Source: Primorskyibacter marinus (lineage in GTDB: Bacteria > Pseudomonadota > Alphaproteobacteria > Rhodobacterales > Rhodobacteraceae). From it: a stretch of DNA of 64,000 nt. The stretch spans positions 372,001-436,000 of the forward strand of contig NZ_QJSD01000001.1 of the NCBI RefSeq assembly GCF_003313245.1. Direction: 5' to 3'. Below the pieces are notes generated by a model. That model was given only the letters and a program-made list of their open reading frames with translations, was not told the origin of the DNA and did not search any database. This document shows positions 46,916 through 56,422 of the stretch, piece after piece (the stretch's first letter is position 1; each line of letters starts with the position of its first letter). Made by a program: the position numbers and the translations under genes.

Positions 46916-47575
46916 TCAGTTGCTGGAGATCTGCGTGCCCCGGCGGTAGAAATGATGCACGCCGATTGTCGCGGTCCGGGCAAATTTGCGCGCCCATTTC
47001 GGGCTGACGGCAGAGGTGTGATAGAATGTGGCACCATCCGTCAGATCCCGCGGTGCGCCGTCCAACACCGCGCGCGCGACCTTGCCGACGCGGCGGAATG
47101 CGGCTGGTTCGCCGATATGTTCAGCGACGCCATCACAGGTATAGGTGAACTGGCAGGCGAATTTACGGCCAGTGCCCTGCTTGATCACACCGCAAACCGA
47201 ATCGGGATAACGCGCACTGTCGACCCGGTTCATAATGACTTCGGCCACCGCGAACTGCCCCTTCAGCGTCTCGCCCCGCGCCTCGAAGTAAAGCGCCTCG
47301 GACAGACAGCGCCATTCCGGACCGCCCTGGGTTGACGGTTGGCTGGCAAGCCAATTGTTGCTGTAACTGATCTCGTTCGGCGCAGGCTTGTAGGTCTCTG
47401 TCACAGAGGCCGGTGCCGGCGTGACCATCCACTTCAACCGGGCGCGGTTTACACCCTGAAGGCTGGTTTTTTCCAGCCGGATCAATTCATGTGCAGCGTT
47501 GGAACTCAATTCCGCCAATGCGGGTTGAGTTGTCAGAAATGCAGCGGTAAATGCAAATGTCAGGCAGCGAAACAT
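46916..47575 (-). CDS. SleB-like cell wall hydrolase
   Basis: A 219-residue exported protein: signal peptide CLTFAFTAAFLTTQPALAE, then a C-terminal Hydrolase_2 (SleB/CwlJ) domain recognisable by CLSEALYFEARGETLKGQFAVAEVIMNRV and the later DGATFYHTSAVSPKW. The conserved Glu in ALYFEARGE is the likely catalytic residue of this lytic-transglycosylase-like family. It probably trims peptidoglycan in the periplasm. In other Rhodobacteraceae it likewise follows the ppdK-like gene. Confidence 0.88.
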   Translation of the reverse strand: MFRCLTFAFTAAFLTTQPALAELSSNAAHELIRLEKTSLQGVNRARLKWMVTPAPASVTETYKPAPNEISYSNNWLASQPSTQGGPEWRCLSEALYFEARGETLKGQFAVAEVIMNRVDSARYPDSVCGVIKQGTGRKFACQFTYTCDGVAEHIGEPAAFRRVGKVARAVLDGAPRDLTDGATFYHTSAVSPKWARKFARTATIGVHHFYRRGTQISSN

Positions 47576-47722
47576 CGGTCAGGTCCTCAGCAGGGCAGCA
47601 GGTGATCACGGGCGCTGCCGCGATCAAACGACGTGTGCCTAAAGAATTTGTCTAGATCCGTCCAGCTTACGCACGGGAACAAGCAATTATCCGCCCGGTC
47701 GGAAAGAATGCTGCGCAAAAAC

Positions 47723-50290
47723 CTATGAGATCGGCATATTTGATGCCTTCATCGCATCCCGGATTGCCAGTTGTGCCGCAGCCAGCCGGGCACCCGGTAC
47801 ACGGAATGATGAGCAACTGACATAATCCACACCAAGCTGACGGCAATATGCTATCGATTCGGGGTTGCCGCCATGTTCGCCGCAAACCGACAAGGTGATG
47901 TCGGCCCGGCTTTGCCGCCCGCGTTCAACCCCCAGACGCAACAGCTCTCCGACACCTTCGATGTCAAGAATGTGAAACGGATCCTCGGGGAATACCTGTT
48001 GACGGACATATTCCGACATGAAGCGCCCGGCATCATCGCGCGACAGCCCGTAAGTCATCTGCGTCAGGTCGTTTGTTCCGAAGGACAGGAATTGCGCATG
48101 GGCCGCAATATCGGCGGCGCGTAGACAGGCGCGCGGCGTTTCAACCATCACGCCCAGCCGATAGTCGAACTCTGTCTGCTGCTCGGCTTTGACCGCGGCG
48201 GCGACCGCATCTATCCGCTTGCGTACCAGCTCGACCTCCCGACTGGCGGATACCAGCGGGATCATCACCTCTGGCACGACCGGGTCGCCGTCGCGGCTGG
48301 CCTCGATCGTGGCCTCAAAGATGGCGCGGACCTGCATGTCGTAGATTTCCGGCACGGTGACGCCCAGACGGACGCCGCGCATGCCCAGCATCGGGTTATA
48401 TTCGCCCATCGACTCGACCCGGCGCGTTACATCGCTGACCGGCAGATCCAGCGCTTCGGCCAGATCGCGCAGGCCCGCACGGTCCGAGGGCAGAAATTCA
48501 TGCAAAGGCGGGTCGAACAACCGGATGCAGACCGGCTGACCCTGCATGATGCGGAACAGCTCGGTGAAATCCGCACGCTGCATCGGCAACAACTGCTCCA
48601 GCGCAGAGCGCCGGTCGTCAGGCGCATCGGCAAAGATCATCTCGCGCATCACCGTCAGACGGTCCGCCTCGAAGAACATATGTTCGGTGCGGCACAGCCC
48701 GATGCCTTGCGCGTTGAAATTCCGTGCTGTCTGCGCATCCATAGGCGTATCGGCATTGGCGCGGATGCCGATGTCGCGCTCTGCGTCGGCCCAGGCCATG
48801 AAGGTCTTGAAACTCTCGCCAAGGGCCGCCTCGATCATCGGTGGTGCCCCGGCAAGCACCTCGCCATTGGTGCCGTCTATGGTGATGACATCGCCTTCGC
48901 GGAAGGTGCGCCCGTCCTCTGCCGTCAGAATGCCGCGCCGGATCTGAAACCGCATCCGTGCCGCGCCCACGACACAAGGCAGCCCGATCCCCCGGCCGAT
49001 CACCGCGGCATGGCTGGTGATGCCGCCCCGTTCGGTCAGCACCGCACTGGCCGCATGCATGCCGCGAATATCCTCGGGCGAGGTTTCGCGGCGCACCAGC
49101 ACACAGTCCTCGCCCCGCGCGGCACTCGCCTGTGCGGCATTGGCCGAAAATACGATCTTTCCAGTGGCCGCGCCGGGGCTGGCATTGATCCCGCGGCCCA
49201 GCCTGTCACGCGCGGCCGCCGTATCAACCTGACGGTGCAGCAATTCGCTCAGCGCGCGCGGCTCGACCCGCATCAGCGCTTCCTGGCGCGAGATGATACC
49301 GTCATTGGCCAACGCAACCGCGATCCGCAGCGCCGCGCGGGGCGAACGCCGCACCCGCACCCCGTCGAGGATGAACAAGGCACCATTGTCGATGGTGAAC
49401 TCGATCTGCATTTCTTCGCGCAACCTCTGCCGCATCAACGCCCCGTTCACCTTCAGCGCGGCAAACGCCTCGGGTGCGAGTTCTTCCAGCGACGGCCCGC
49501 GCCCGTCCCTCTCCAGAAAAATCGCTTCGGGACCGGAGAGGGCTTCGCGTCCCTGGCTCTGGCTCAGATAACGGCCGGTGATCTGCGGCAGCCCGGTATC
49601 GGAATTGACCATTTGCAACACGCCCGATCCGCACTCGGCCTGCCCCACGCCAAGCGCCATTTCCTGCACGACCAGCCCCAGACCGGCATCGACCGGCGCG
49701 CCCTTCGCTTCGCGCAAAAGCCGCGCCGTTGTCCCGCCCCAGGCCCGTGCCATGGATCGCAACACCTCTGCCAGTTGCACGGCGGTCGATTGCGGAAACG
49801 CCTCTTCGGCCTCTTCCTCATAGGCCGCCAGCGCCTGGGCCAGCCTGCGCGGCCCGGCCCCGTCGATCCCATCAAACATATCCGGATCAAGCCGCGCCAC
49901 ATGCGCCGCATAGGCCTGAATGAACCGCATATACAGCAGCGCCGCCGCGTCCTGACCGATCTTGTCGGTCAAATCGGCAAAGCGGGCGTCATTCATGCCG
50001 ATATTCAGCACCGCCCCCGGCCCGCCCCAATCGGGGTCTTCGGATGAGGGGCGCACGCATAGCAGCGCGCCTTCGGGAAATTCCTCCAGAATGGCAGGCA
50101 CGTCCGGCATGGTCCCCTGCGCGATCTTCTGCACGGTATCAAAGGACAGCGCCACGGTCCGGGGCACCGGCAGATCAAGCCGCACCAGCCGTTGCAGGCA
50201 TTTTGCGCGGCCGCCATGGGTGGGTGCCGAAACCGGCGCGGTCGGCGTAATCAGGGTGACGGCAGGATCATCATTGTGCACATGCAGCAT
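47723..50290 (-). CDS. Pyruvate, phosphate dikinase-like PEP-utilising enzyme
   Basis: An 855-residue protein with PPDK order: an N-terminal ATP-grasp-like domain, the phosphohistidine swivel domain (SPGAATGKIVFS, then GGITSHAAVIGRGIGLPC) and the PEP/pyruvate TIM barrel (GIGLCRTEHMFF, GVMVETPRA, SFGTNDLTQMTYGLSRDD, VCGEHGGNP, CSSFRVPGARLA). It would interconvert pyruvate/ATP/Pi and PEP/AMP/PPi. The nucleotide domain is divergent: where canonical PPDK has a RSGA..MPGMMDTVLNLG loop, this has RPSSEDPDWGGPGAVLNIG. It is thus probably PPDK but could be a related PEP synthase-like enzyme. It lies 67 bp downstream of glyS. Confidence 0.8.
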   Translation of the reverse strand: MLHVHNDDPAVTLITPTAPVSAPTHGGRAKCLQRLVRLDLPVPRTVALSFDTVQKIAQGTMPDVPAILEEFPEGALLCVRPSSEDPDWGGPGAVLNIGMNDARFADLTDKIGQDAAALLYMRFIQAYAAHVARLDPDMFDGIDGAGPRRLAQALAAYEEEAEEAFPQSTAVQLAEVLRSMARAWGGTTARLLREAKGAPVDAGLGLVVQEMALGVGQAECGSGVLQMVNSDTGLPQITGRYLSQSQGREALSGPEAIFLERDGRGPSLEELAPEAFAALKVNGALMRQRLREEMQIEFTIDNGALFILDGVRVRRSPRAALRIAVALANDGIISRQEALMRVEPRALSELLHRQVDTAAARDRLGRGINASPGAATGKIVFSANAAQASAARGEDCVLVRRETSPEDIRGMHAASAVLTERGGITSHAAVIGRGIGLPCVVGAARMRFQIRRGILTAEDGRTFREGDVITIDGTNGEVLAGAPPMIEAALGESFKTFMAWADAERDIGIRANADTPMDAQTARNFNAQGIGLCRTEHMFFEADRLTVMREMIFADAPDDRRSALEQLLPMQRADFTELFRIMQGQPVCIRLFDPPLHEFLPSDRAGLRDLAEALDLPVSDVTRRVESMGEYNPMLGMRGVRLGVTVPEIYDMQVRAIFEATIEASRDGDPVVPEVMIPLVSASREVELVRKRIDAVAAAVKAEQQTEFDYRLGVMVETPRACLRAADIAAHAQFLSFGTNDLTQMTYGLSRDDAGRFMSEYVRQQVFPEDPFHILDIEGVGELLRLGVERGRQSRADITLSVCGEHGGNPESIAYCRQLGVDYVSCSSFRVPGARLAAAQLAIRDAMKASNMPIS

Positions 50291-50357
50291 CCTTGTAACT
50301 GCCGCGCAGCATACGCCGCCAGTGGCATATGCCAAGTGTTACGATCATCGCGGGCGC

Positions 50358-52616
50358 TCAGCCTTCGATCGAGGTCAGGTCTGCGACGGCCAGACAGGTC
50401 TGCCGGATCCGGCTGAGCAGGTTCAGCCGGTTGCGCCGCAACACCGCATTGTCGTCATTGACCTGCACCGCCTCGAAGAAAGCATCAATCGGGGCGCGCA
50501 GAGCAGCCATCGCGGCCATCGCCTCGGCAAAGTCTTCCTCGGCCATCGCCGGTTTGATCCGGGCATCGGCGGCATCGAGTGCTGCAAACAGCGCCTTTTC
50601 CTCGTCGCTCTCGGCAAATTTCATATCCGCGCCAAAGGAGTATTCGACCCCGTCCTTTTCTTCGGCCTGAGTGAGGATGTTATTCGCCCGCTTGAACCCC
50701 TGCACCAGATTGGCCCCGTCTTCGGTCTTGAGCACATCCGACAAAGCCCGCGCCCGTTTCACCAGCAGCGTCAGGTCGTCGTTGCCGGGCATGGCGAGGC
50801 AAGCGTCGATGATGTCGTGGCGAATGCCTTCGTCGCGCAGGTGAACCTTAAGACGGTCGTGGATGAAAGAGAGGAGGTCATTTGTTTTGTCCTGCATCTT
50901 CAACCCAAGTATTGATTGAACGACTCTAAACTCACTTTCACCTGACCCAACTACCGACAACAATAAAGTAGCAACCGGATCATCAATGGACACACGCACA
51001 GCGAAATCGGATGGTTTCGCGTCAACTAAAAACCGTTCGATCTCGGGATAAACAAGTTCGAACCTATCGGTTTGGACTTCGCCAATATGTTTCCAAATTT
51101 GAAAATACAAATAGCCAAACAGATCTAACCGCAACCTACTCCCTAGCACCAACCGAATTACCCCCAGCGCAGCACGCCGCAGCGCGTAGGGATCTTTAGA
51201 CCCGGTGGGTTTTTCGTCGATCGCCCAGAAACCGGTCAACGTGTCCAACTTATCGGCGAGAGCCACGGCGACGGATACCGGGGCGGTTGGCACGTCGTCG
51301 GACGGGCCGAGGGGGGAATAGTGTTCCTGACAGGCGGCACCGACTTCGGGCGGCAGGCCTGCGGCGTCACTGTAATAGCGCCCCATAAGTCCTTGAAGTT
51401 CCGGAAATTCATAGACCATTTCCGACGACAGATCGGCCTTGGCGACACGCGCGGCCTGTTCGGCCAGATCGGCATCGGCATCCACCATGGGCGCAATCTC
51501 GCGCGCCAGCGCGGCGATGCGGGCGATCCGGTCGGCCTGACTGCCCAGCTTGGCGTGGAAGGTCACATCGGCCAGACGGTCGGTCCAGGCGGTCATGCCC
51601 TCACGCTCTACCGTGCGCAGGTCATTCTCCCAGAAGAATTTCGCATCCGCCAGCCGCGCCGACAGAACCTTCTGGTTGCCCGCAAGGATGGTGGCACCCT
51701 GATCGGCGGTTTCGCGGTTGGCAACGGTCACGAATTGCTCGATCCGCCCGGTCTTGGGGTTCCTGACCGAAAAGAATTTCTGATGCTCTTTCATCGAGGT
51801 TTGCAGCACTTCCGGCGGCAGGCCAAGGAACGCCTCGTCAATCGCGCCCATCAGCACGACCGGCCATTCGACCAGCCCCGCAACCTCGGCCAGCAACCCG
51901 CGATCTTCGACCACTTCCAGCCCGGAGGCAAAGGCCATATTGCTGGCCTCCTGCCAGATATGGTCGGCGCGCTCGTCTGGCGTCAGGATCACCTTGGCGC
52001 GCTTCAACTTCGCCGCGTAATCCTCGAACGATGTTACAGAAAACGCGCCCGACGCCATGAAGCGGTGGCCCTCGGTTGCATCGCCTGCCTTGATCCCGTC
52101 AATCTTTAGCGGGACAATTTCTGCGCCTGCCTCGGTGGTCAGGATGCACAGGATCCGATGCAGCGGCCGTACCCAGCGCAGGCTGCCATTGCCCCAGCGC
52201 ATCGACTTGGGCCACGGGAAGTTGCGCACGACACTTTCCAGCACCTCGGCCACAATCGCGGACGCATCGCGGCCCGGCTTTTCGACCACGGCGAAAAAGA
52301 ACGTGCCTTTTTTCTCTTCGCGGCTCTCCAACTGGTCGCGGGTCAGACCGGCACCGCGCAAGAACCCCTCGACGGCCTTTTCGGGCGCATCGACACGCGG
52401 CCCACGACGTTCCTCGCGCAGCGTGGGCGAGCGGTCGGTCAGGCCTTCGATGGCCAGTGTCAGGCGGCGCGGCGTGGCAAAACCGGCCGCGCCTGCATAG
52501 GTCAGGCCGGCCTCGACCAGCCCATCCGTCACACGCGCCTTCAGATCCTCTGCCGCACGCGCCTGCATGCGAGCTGGAATTTCCTCGGAGAACAGTTCGA
52601 TCAGAAGATCCGGCAT
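50358..52616 (-). CDS. glyS: Glycine--tRNA ligase beta subunit
   Basis: The 752-residue beta subunit of the tetrameric bacterial glycyl-tRNA synthetase, which binds the tRNA. Visible are the start PDLLIELFSEEIPARM, the central FGNP-like and AEVAGLVEWPVVLMG region, VALADKLDTLTGFWAIDEKPTGSKDPYALRRAALGVIRL, and the C-terminal DALR-type helical domain. The ATG at 52616 is chosen over a GTG at 52625. The reading frame is intact throughout, but about 300 bp (50830-51130, residues about 495-595) have strikingly low GC compared with both flanks (see separate entry). Confidence 0.97.
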   Translation of the reverse strand: MPDLLIELFSEEIPARMQARAAEDLKARVTDGLVEAGLTYAGAAGFATPRRLTLAIEGLTDRSPTLREERRGPRVDAPEKAVEGFLRGAGLTRDQLESREEKKGTFFFAVVEKPGRDASAIVAEVLESVVRNFPWPKSMRWGNGSLRWVRPLHRILCILTTEAGAEIVPLKIDGIKAGDATEGHRFMASGAFSVTSFEDYAAKLKRAKVILTPDERADHIWQEASNMAFASGLEVVEDRGLLAEVAGLVEWPVVLMGAIDEAFLGLPPEVLQTSMKEHQKFFSVRNPKTGRIEQFVTVANRETADQGATILAGNQKVLSARLADAKFFWENDLRTVEREGMTAWTDRLADVTFHAKLGSQADRIARIAALAREIAPMVDADADLAEQAARVAKADLSSEMVYEFPELQGLMGRYYSDAAGLPPEVGAACQEHYSPLGPSDDVPTAPVSVAVALADKLDTLTGFWAIDEKPTGSKDPYALRRAALGVIRLVLGSRLRLDLFGYLYFQIWKHIGEVQTDRFELVYPEIERFLVDAKPSDFAVRVSIDDPVATLLLSVVGSGESEFRVVQSILGLKMQDKTNDLLSFIHDRLKVHLRDEGIRHDIIDACLAMPGNDDLTLLVKRARALSDVLKTEDGANLVQGFKRANNILTQAEEKDGVEYSFGADMKFAESDEEKALFAALDAADARIKPAMAEEDFAEAMAAMAALRAPIDAFFEAVQVNDDNAVLRRNRLNLLSRIRQTCLAVADLTSIEG
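50830..51130. other. Low-GC patch inside glyS
   Basis: Hand count: 100 of 240 bases are G or C in 50881-51120 (42%), against 40/60 in 51241-51300 and 39/60 in 50761-50820. Third codon positions shift to A/T across the patch (for example the KHIGEVQTDRFELVYPEIE stretch), while the protein remains a plausible GlyS. This looks like a recombined segment rather than a sequencing artefact. Confidence 0.75.
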
Positions 52617-52763
52617 CGGTGGCACCCTTGCGTCATCGCCCCCTGCCCACGGCAGGACGCCTCATTCGCGGTTTGGATAACGGCAAGGCTGGCGAGGGTC
52701 CAGTGCAAGCGCAGAAAATCGCACAGACAATCCGCATCCGTGCAAGCCCCGCCCGCCTTGCCA

Positions 52764-53285
52764 TCAATTCGGTCGGTCGGGACAGGTTTCATCGACCGGG
52801 CTGCCGTCATAGGTCTTGTCGCCGCAATCGTTGATCTCGTGCCAGACAAAGCCGCGACCATCGTCAAAAACCGCAACCACCCGGTCGATGCCGTATTCGA
52901 TGTTGCGCTGCCCCAGAAAGGCCAGCGCGCTGCCATCGGCCAGCGCATCGCCGATTTCCTCGGCATCGAAACAGTCGAACCATCCCGGTGCCACGCGCGG
53001 CGCAGCGCCTTCGTAAGGGGCAAAGGTCTCGTCCAACGCGTCAAGGCTTTGCCGGGTGGAAAAACACGCGCGGTAGCGGATCGGCGAACTGTCCGCGTCG
53101 ATCGCGCGGAACGCGTCGTAGGGGATCGGCTCCCGCTCGCCAGAGGCCATGGATGTCAGCATCACGTCATCAGCGCCGCGCGGCTCCACCTCTGTATAAA
53201 AGCCGTAGACCTGAAAATAGTAGATTGCGATGCCCGCCGCGAGCGCCGACAGCAGGATGATCGCGCCAAGAATCTTGCCCATCAT
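52764..53285 (-). CDS. Small membrane-anchored protein between glyQ and glyS (DUF6446-like)
   Basis: A 173-residue protein with one N-terminal membrane anchor (KILGAIILLSALAAGIAIYYF) and a soluble part carrying PIPYDAFRAIDADSSPIRYRACF and several Cys (YRACF, GWFDCFD, INDCGD, DETCPD) that could form disulfides in the periplasm. I recall proteins of this kind between the two glycyl-tRNA synthetase genes in Rhodobacteraceae, annotated DUF6446; no function is known. The start is the ATG at 53285, behind AGGACA. Confidence 0.75.
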   Translation of the reverse strand: MMGKILGAIILLSALAAGIAIYYFQVYGFYTEVEPRGADDVMLTSMASGEREPIPYDAFRAIDADSSPIRYRACFSTRQSLDALDETFAPYEGAAPRVAPGWFDCFDAEEIGDALADGSALAFLGQRNIEYGIDRVVAVFDDGRGFVWHEINDCGDKTYDGSPVDETCPDRPN

Positions 53286-53411
53286 CGAATCGTGTCCTGT
53301 CTTCTGAGGCAATGAATGCCTGGTTTCGCGGATTGTCCGCCCATCGGCATGCCCCGGTTTGATTGACGGCACGCGCCCCTCGATATGGACGGCACAAGGC
53401 TTGTCTGGCCG

Positions 53412-54341
53412 TCAGGCCGCCCAGCCCCCGGCGTCGGTCTGCACGAACGCATCGGCACATTGCTTGGCCAGCGCGCGGACCCGGCCGATATAGGCTTGCC
53501 GTTCGGTCACGGAGATCACGCCGCGCGCGTCCAGCAGGTTGAACAAATGGCTGGCCTTGATGCATTGATCATAGGCCGGCTGCGCCATCACGATCCGCCG
53601 CCCGGTCTTGGGGTCGTCCTCTGGCTGGGCCAGAATGCGGTTACATTCGGCCTCGGCATCCTTGAAATGCTGCATCAGCACATCGGTATCGGCCACGTCG
53701 AAATTCCAGCGCGCATATTGTGCCTCTGCCTCGCGGAACACGTCGCCATAGGTCAGCGGGATCGGCGCATCCGGGTCGTTGAACGGCATCTCGTTGCCAT
53801 CGTCAAAGCCCAGCACATACATCGCCAGCCGTTCCAGCCCATAGGTCAGCTCACCCGAGACGGGGTGGCAATCATGCCCGCCAACCTGCTGGAAATAGGT
53901 GAACTGGCTGACTTCCATACCGTCGCACCAAACCTCCCAGCCCAGACCCCAGGCACCCAAAGTCGGGCTTTCCCAGTCATCCTCGACAAAGCGGATGTCA
54001 TGCAGGGCCATGTCGATGCCGATCGCCTCCAGCGAGCCGAGATACAGATCTTGCAGATCCGGCGGGCTGGGTTTGATGATGACCTGATACTGATAATAGT
54101 GCTGCCAACGATTTGGGCTGTCGCCATAACGCCCGTCGGTCGGACGGCGCGAAGGCTGGACATAGGCCGCGGCCCATTGGGTTGGCCCCAAAGCGCGCAG
54201 CGTCGTGGCCGGGTGAAACGTACCCGCGCCCACTTCCATATCGTAGGGTTGCAGCATGGCGCAGCCCTTGCTGGCCCAATAACTTTGAAGCCGCAGGATA
54301 ATCTCTTGAAAACTGCGCGGTTTGCCTGAGCGTGCGTCCAT
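53412..54341 (-). CDS. glyQ: Glycine--tRNA ligase alpha subunit
   Basis: The 309-residue catalytic alpha subunit of bacterial-type glycyl-tRNA synthetase. It opens [18 protein letters not shown] and has [42 protein letters not shown], and the [20 protein letters not shown] segment typical of the family. The ATG at 54341 is preferred over a longer frame. It leads the minus-strand run glyQ, small membrane protein, glyS, ppdK-like. Confidence 0.98.
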   Translation of the reverse strand: MDARSGKPRSFQEIILRLQSYWASKGCAMLQPYDMEVGAGTFHPATTLRALGPTQWAAAYVQPSRRPTDGRYGDSPNRWQHYYQYQVIIKPSPPDLQDLYLGSLEAIGIDMALHDIRFVEDDWESPTLGAWGLGWEVWCDGMEVSQFTYFQQVGGHDCHPVSGELTYGLERLAMYVLGFDDGNEMPFNDPDAPIPLTYGDVFREAEAQYARWNFDVADTDVLMQHFKDAEAECNRILAQPEDDPKTGRRIVMAQPAYDQCIKASHLFNLLDARGVISVTERQAYIGRVRALAKQCADAFVQTDAGGWAA

Positions 54342-54499
54342 GACCTGCCCCTTTGTGATCCAGGGCCTACCTATTCCCAGGTGCATCAAGGGTCAATCAC
54401 GGGTCTGACCATAATTTGTAGTGCGCTCACCGTCCTATTTGATAAAACTGCCAAAAAGGCCCAAACCCAAAAAGACGAAGAGCAGGAATTACCATTCGT

Positions 54500-56236
54500 A
54501 TGCCAAAGTTCATATTTTCGCTGGTCGCAGCATTTTTCATGGCGCAGGCCGCTATCGCGCAGGACATGGCCTATATCCAGATCGAAGCACAACCCAGCCT
54601 GACACGCGCCGAGGATCGCGCGCGCGACTACGCGTCGGTGCTGAACGATGTGAACGGCTTTTCGCTTGGAAGCGGCTGGTATGGGTTGGCCCTTGGTCCC
54701 TATCCGCGCGCCGAGGCAGAGGCATTGCTGCGACAATTGCGCGGGAATGGTCAGGTGCCGCGCGATTCCTACATCGAGGAGCCGGGCCAATACGGACGTC
54801 AGTTCTGGCCGGTGGGTGCTGCATTGAATGCACCGCGTCCGCAGTCGGAGCCACAGGTCGAAACGACCGAGCTCCCACGGCAGGCGGCTCAAACGCCGAC
54901 CGCCCCGGCAATTGTTGACGAAACTCCGCGTCAGGCCCGCGCCAGCGAGGCGCAACTGACCCGCGCAGAGCGTGAAGAGCTACAGATCGCGCTGCGGTGG
55001 GCCGGGGTTTACAATGCGGGCATCGACGGTGCTTTCGGGCGCGGAACCCGTGGGTCCATGGCGCAATGGCAACGTGACAACGGGTTCGAGGCAACCGGCA
55101 TTCTGACAACGCGCCAGCGCGCCGAATTGCTGAAACAGTATAATGCGGTGCTGGACGGGATGGGCCTGCGGCAAGTGACTGAATCCAAGGCGGGCATTAC
55201 CATGCAACTGCCGATGGGCGTTGTTGCCTTTGATCATTACGAAGCGCCGTTTGTTCATTACACGCCGACGACAGATCTTGACGCGCGCGTCATCCTGATC
55301 TCGCAGCCCGGCGACCGCGACACGCTTTATGGCCTGTACGAAATCATGCAAACGCTGGAGATCGTGCCGCTGGAAGGCCCACGAGAACGGCAGCGCAACA
55401 GCTTTACCCTGACCGGTAGCAATGCCCGCATCACCAGCCATACCGAAGCACGCGTCGTGAATGGCACCATCAAGGGCTTCACCCTGGTCTGGCCCGCAGG
55501 CGACGAAGAACGCCGCACGCGCGTCTTGGCCGAGATGCAGAAATCATTTGCCACCACCCCCGCCGTGCTGGACCCCGCTCAATTCAAGGATGACGCGCAG
55601 AACATTGATCTGGTCGCTGGGTTAAACGTGCGTCGGCCCAAGATCTCTCGCTCGGGCTTCTATATCAGCCGCGATGGATCGGTCGCCACCACCAGCGAGG
55701 CCACGCAGCAATGCGCCCGCATCACGCTGGACGGCGAACATGAGGCCAACGTGATTGCCAGCGACCCCGACCTTGGGATTGCCGTGCTGCGTCCTGCGTC
55801 GCGGCTGGCACCAATCTCTGTGGCATCCTTCCGCCAGTCCCCTCCCCGGTTGCAATCCGAAGTGGCAATTTCCGGCTACAGTTTCGGCGGCGTTCTCAGC
55901 GCGCCGACCCTGACCTATGGCACGCTTCAGGATCTGCGCGGCCTGTCCGGAGACGAGCGGCTGGAACGACTGGCGGTGAACGCCCATCCCGGCGATGCAG
56001 GCGGCCCGGTCTATGACACGGGCGGCGCTGTTCTGGGCATGCTTCTGCCGCGTGACGAAGGCGGCAAACAATTGCCCGATGAGGTCAGCTTTGCCGCCGA
56101 TGCCAACACCCTGCGCGAGTTTTTCGGCACTCTTGGCGTTACGATAGACCCGGCGGCAGCCGCCTCACCGATGGCACCCGAAGACCTGACCCGACTGGCC
56201 AGCGGCATGACTGTTCTGGTCAGCTGCTGGGAATAA
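54500..56236 (+). CDS. Exported SPOR-like/peptidoglycan-binding protein with a degenerate trypsin-like domain
   Basis: A 578-residue protein: signal peptide (FIFSLVAAFFMAQAAIAQ), a SPOR-like repeat at about 22-105 (AYIQIEAQPS, then WYGLALGPYPRAEAEALLRQL), a linker, a PG_binding_1 domain at about 153-212 (ALRWAGVYNAGIDGAFGRGTRGSMAQWQ), a middle domain, and a C-terminal HtrA-like protease fold (about 380-560). The Asp of SDPDLGIAVL is present, but the Ser motif reads GDAGGP (Ser to Ala, near residue 500) and the His region VATTSEAT lacks His. It should therefore be inactive as a protease and may bind cell wall or a partner in the periplasm. Confidence 0.85.
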   Translation: MPKFIFSLVAAFFMAQAAIAQDMAYIQIEAQPSLTRAEDRARDYASVLNDVNGFSLGSGWYGLALGPYPRAEAEALLRQLRGNGQVPRDSYIEEPGQYGRQFWPVGAALNAPRPQSEPQVETTELPRQAAQTPTAPAIVDETPRQARASEAQLTRAEREELQIALRWAGVYNAGIDGAFGRGTRGSMAQWQRDNGFEATGILTTRQRAELLKQYNAVLDGMGLRQVTESKAGITMQLPMGVVAFDHYEAPFVHYTPTTDLDARVILISQPGDRDTLYGLYEIMQTLEIVPLEGPRERQRNSFTLTGSNARITSHTEARVVNGTIKGFTLVWPAGDEERRTRVLAEMQKSFATTPAVLDPAQFKDDAQNIDLVAGLNVRRPKISRSGFYISRDGSVATTSEATQQCARITLDGEHEANVIASDPDLGIAVLRPASRLAPISVASFRQSPPRLQSEVAISGYSFGGVLSAPTLTYGTLQDLRGLSGDERLERLAVNAHPGDAGGPVYDTGGAVLGMLLPRDEGGKQLPDEVSFAADANTLREFFGTLGVTIDPAAAASPMAPEDLTRLASGMTVLVSCWE

Positions 56237-56422
56237 CCTTCATGGCGCAATCTTCTTTAGGTTGCGTCAGATTGCAGCCAGACACCGGCATACCGCTTCT
56301 CGCGCCAATGTTACCGCTAATTCGCCGCTTGGCGCATCTATTTGTGATCCTTTCGTGACACTGGGCAGATCACCCTCTAAGACGGGGCACAAGATCTGAC
56401 CTGGGATTCGGAGCCTTCTGTC

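Noticed and set aside
46807-47037. N-terminal extension of folB to 47037
   Set aside because: It overlaps the end of the SleB-like gene and adds a low-complexity Arg/Ser-rich stretch; the ATG at 46806 starts the protein sensibly.
48500-50047. 515-codon plus-strand frame opposite the ppdK-like gene
   Set aside because: Shadow frame; the minus-strand gene carries clear PEP-enzyme motifs.
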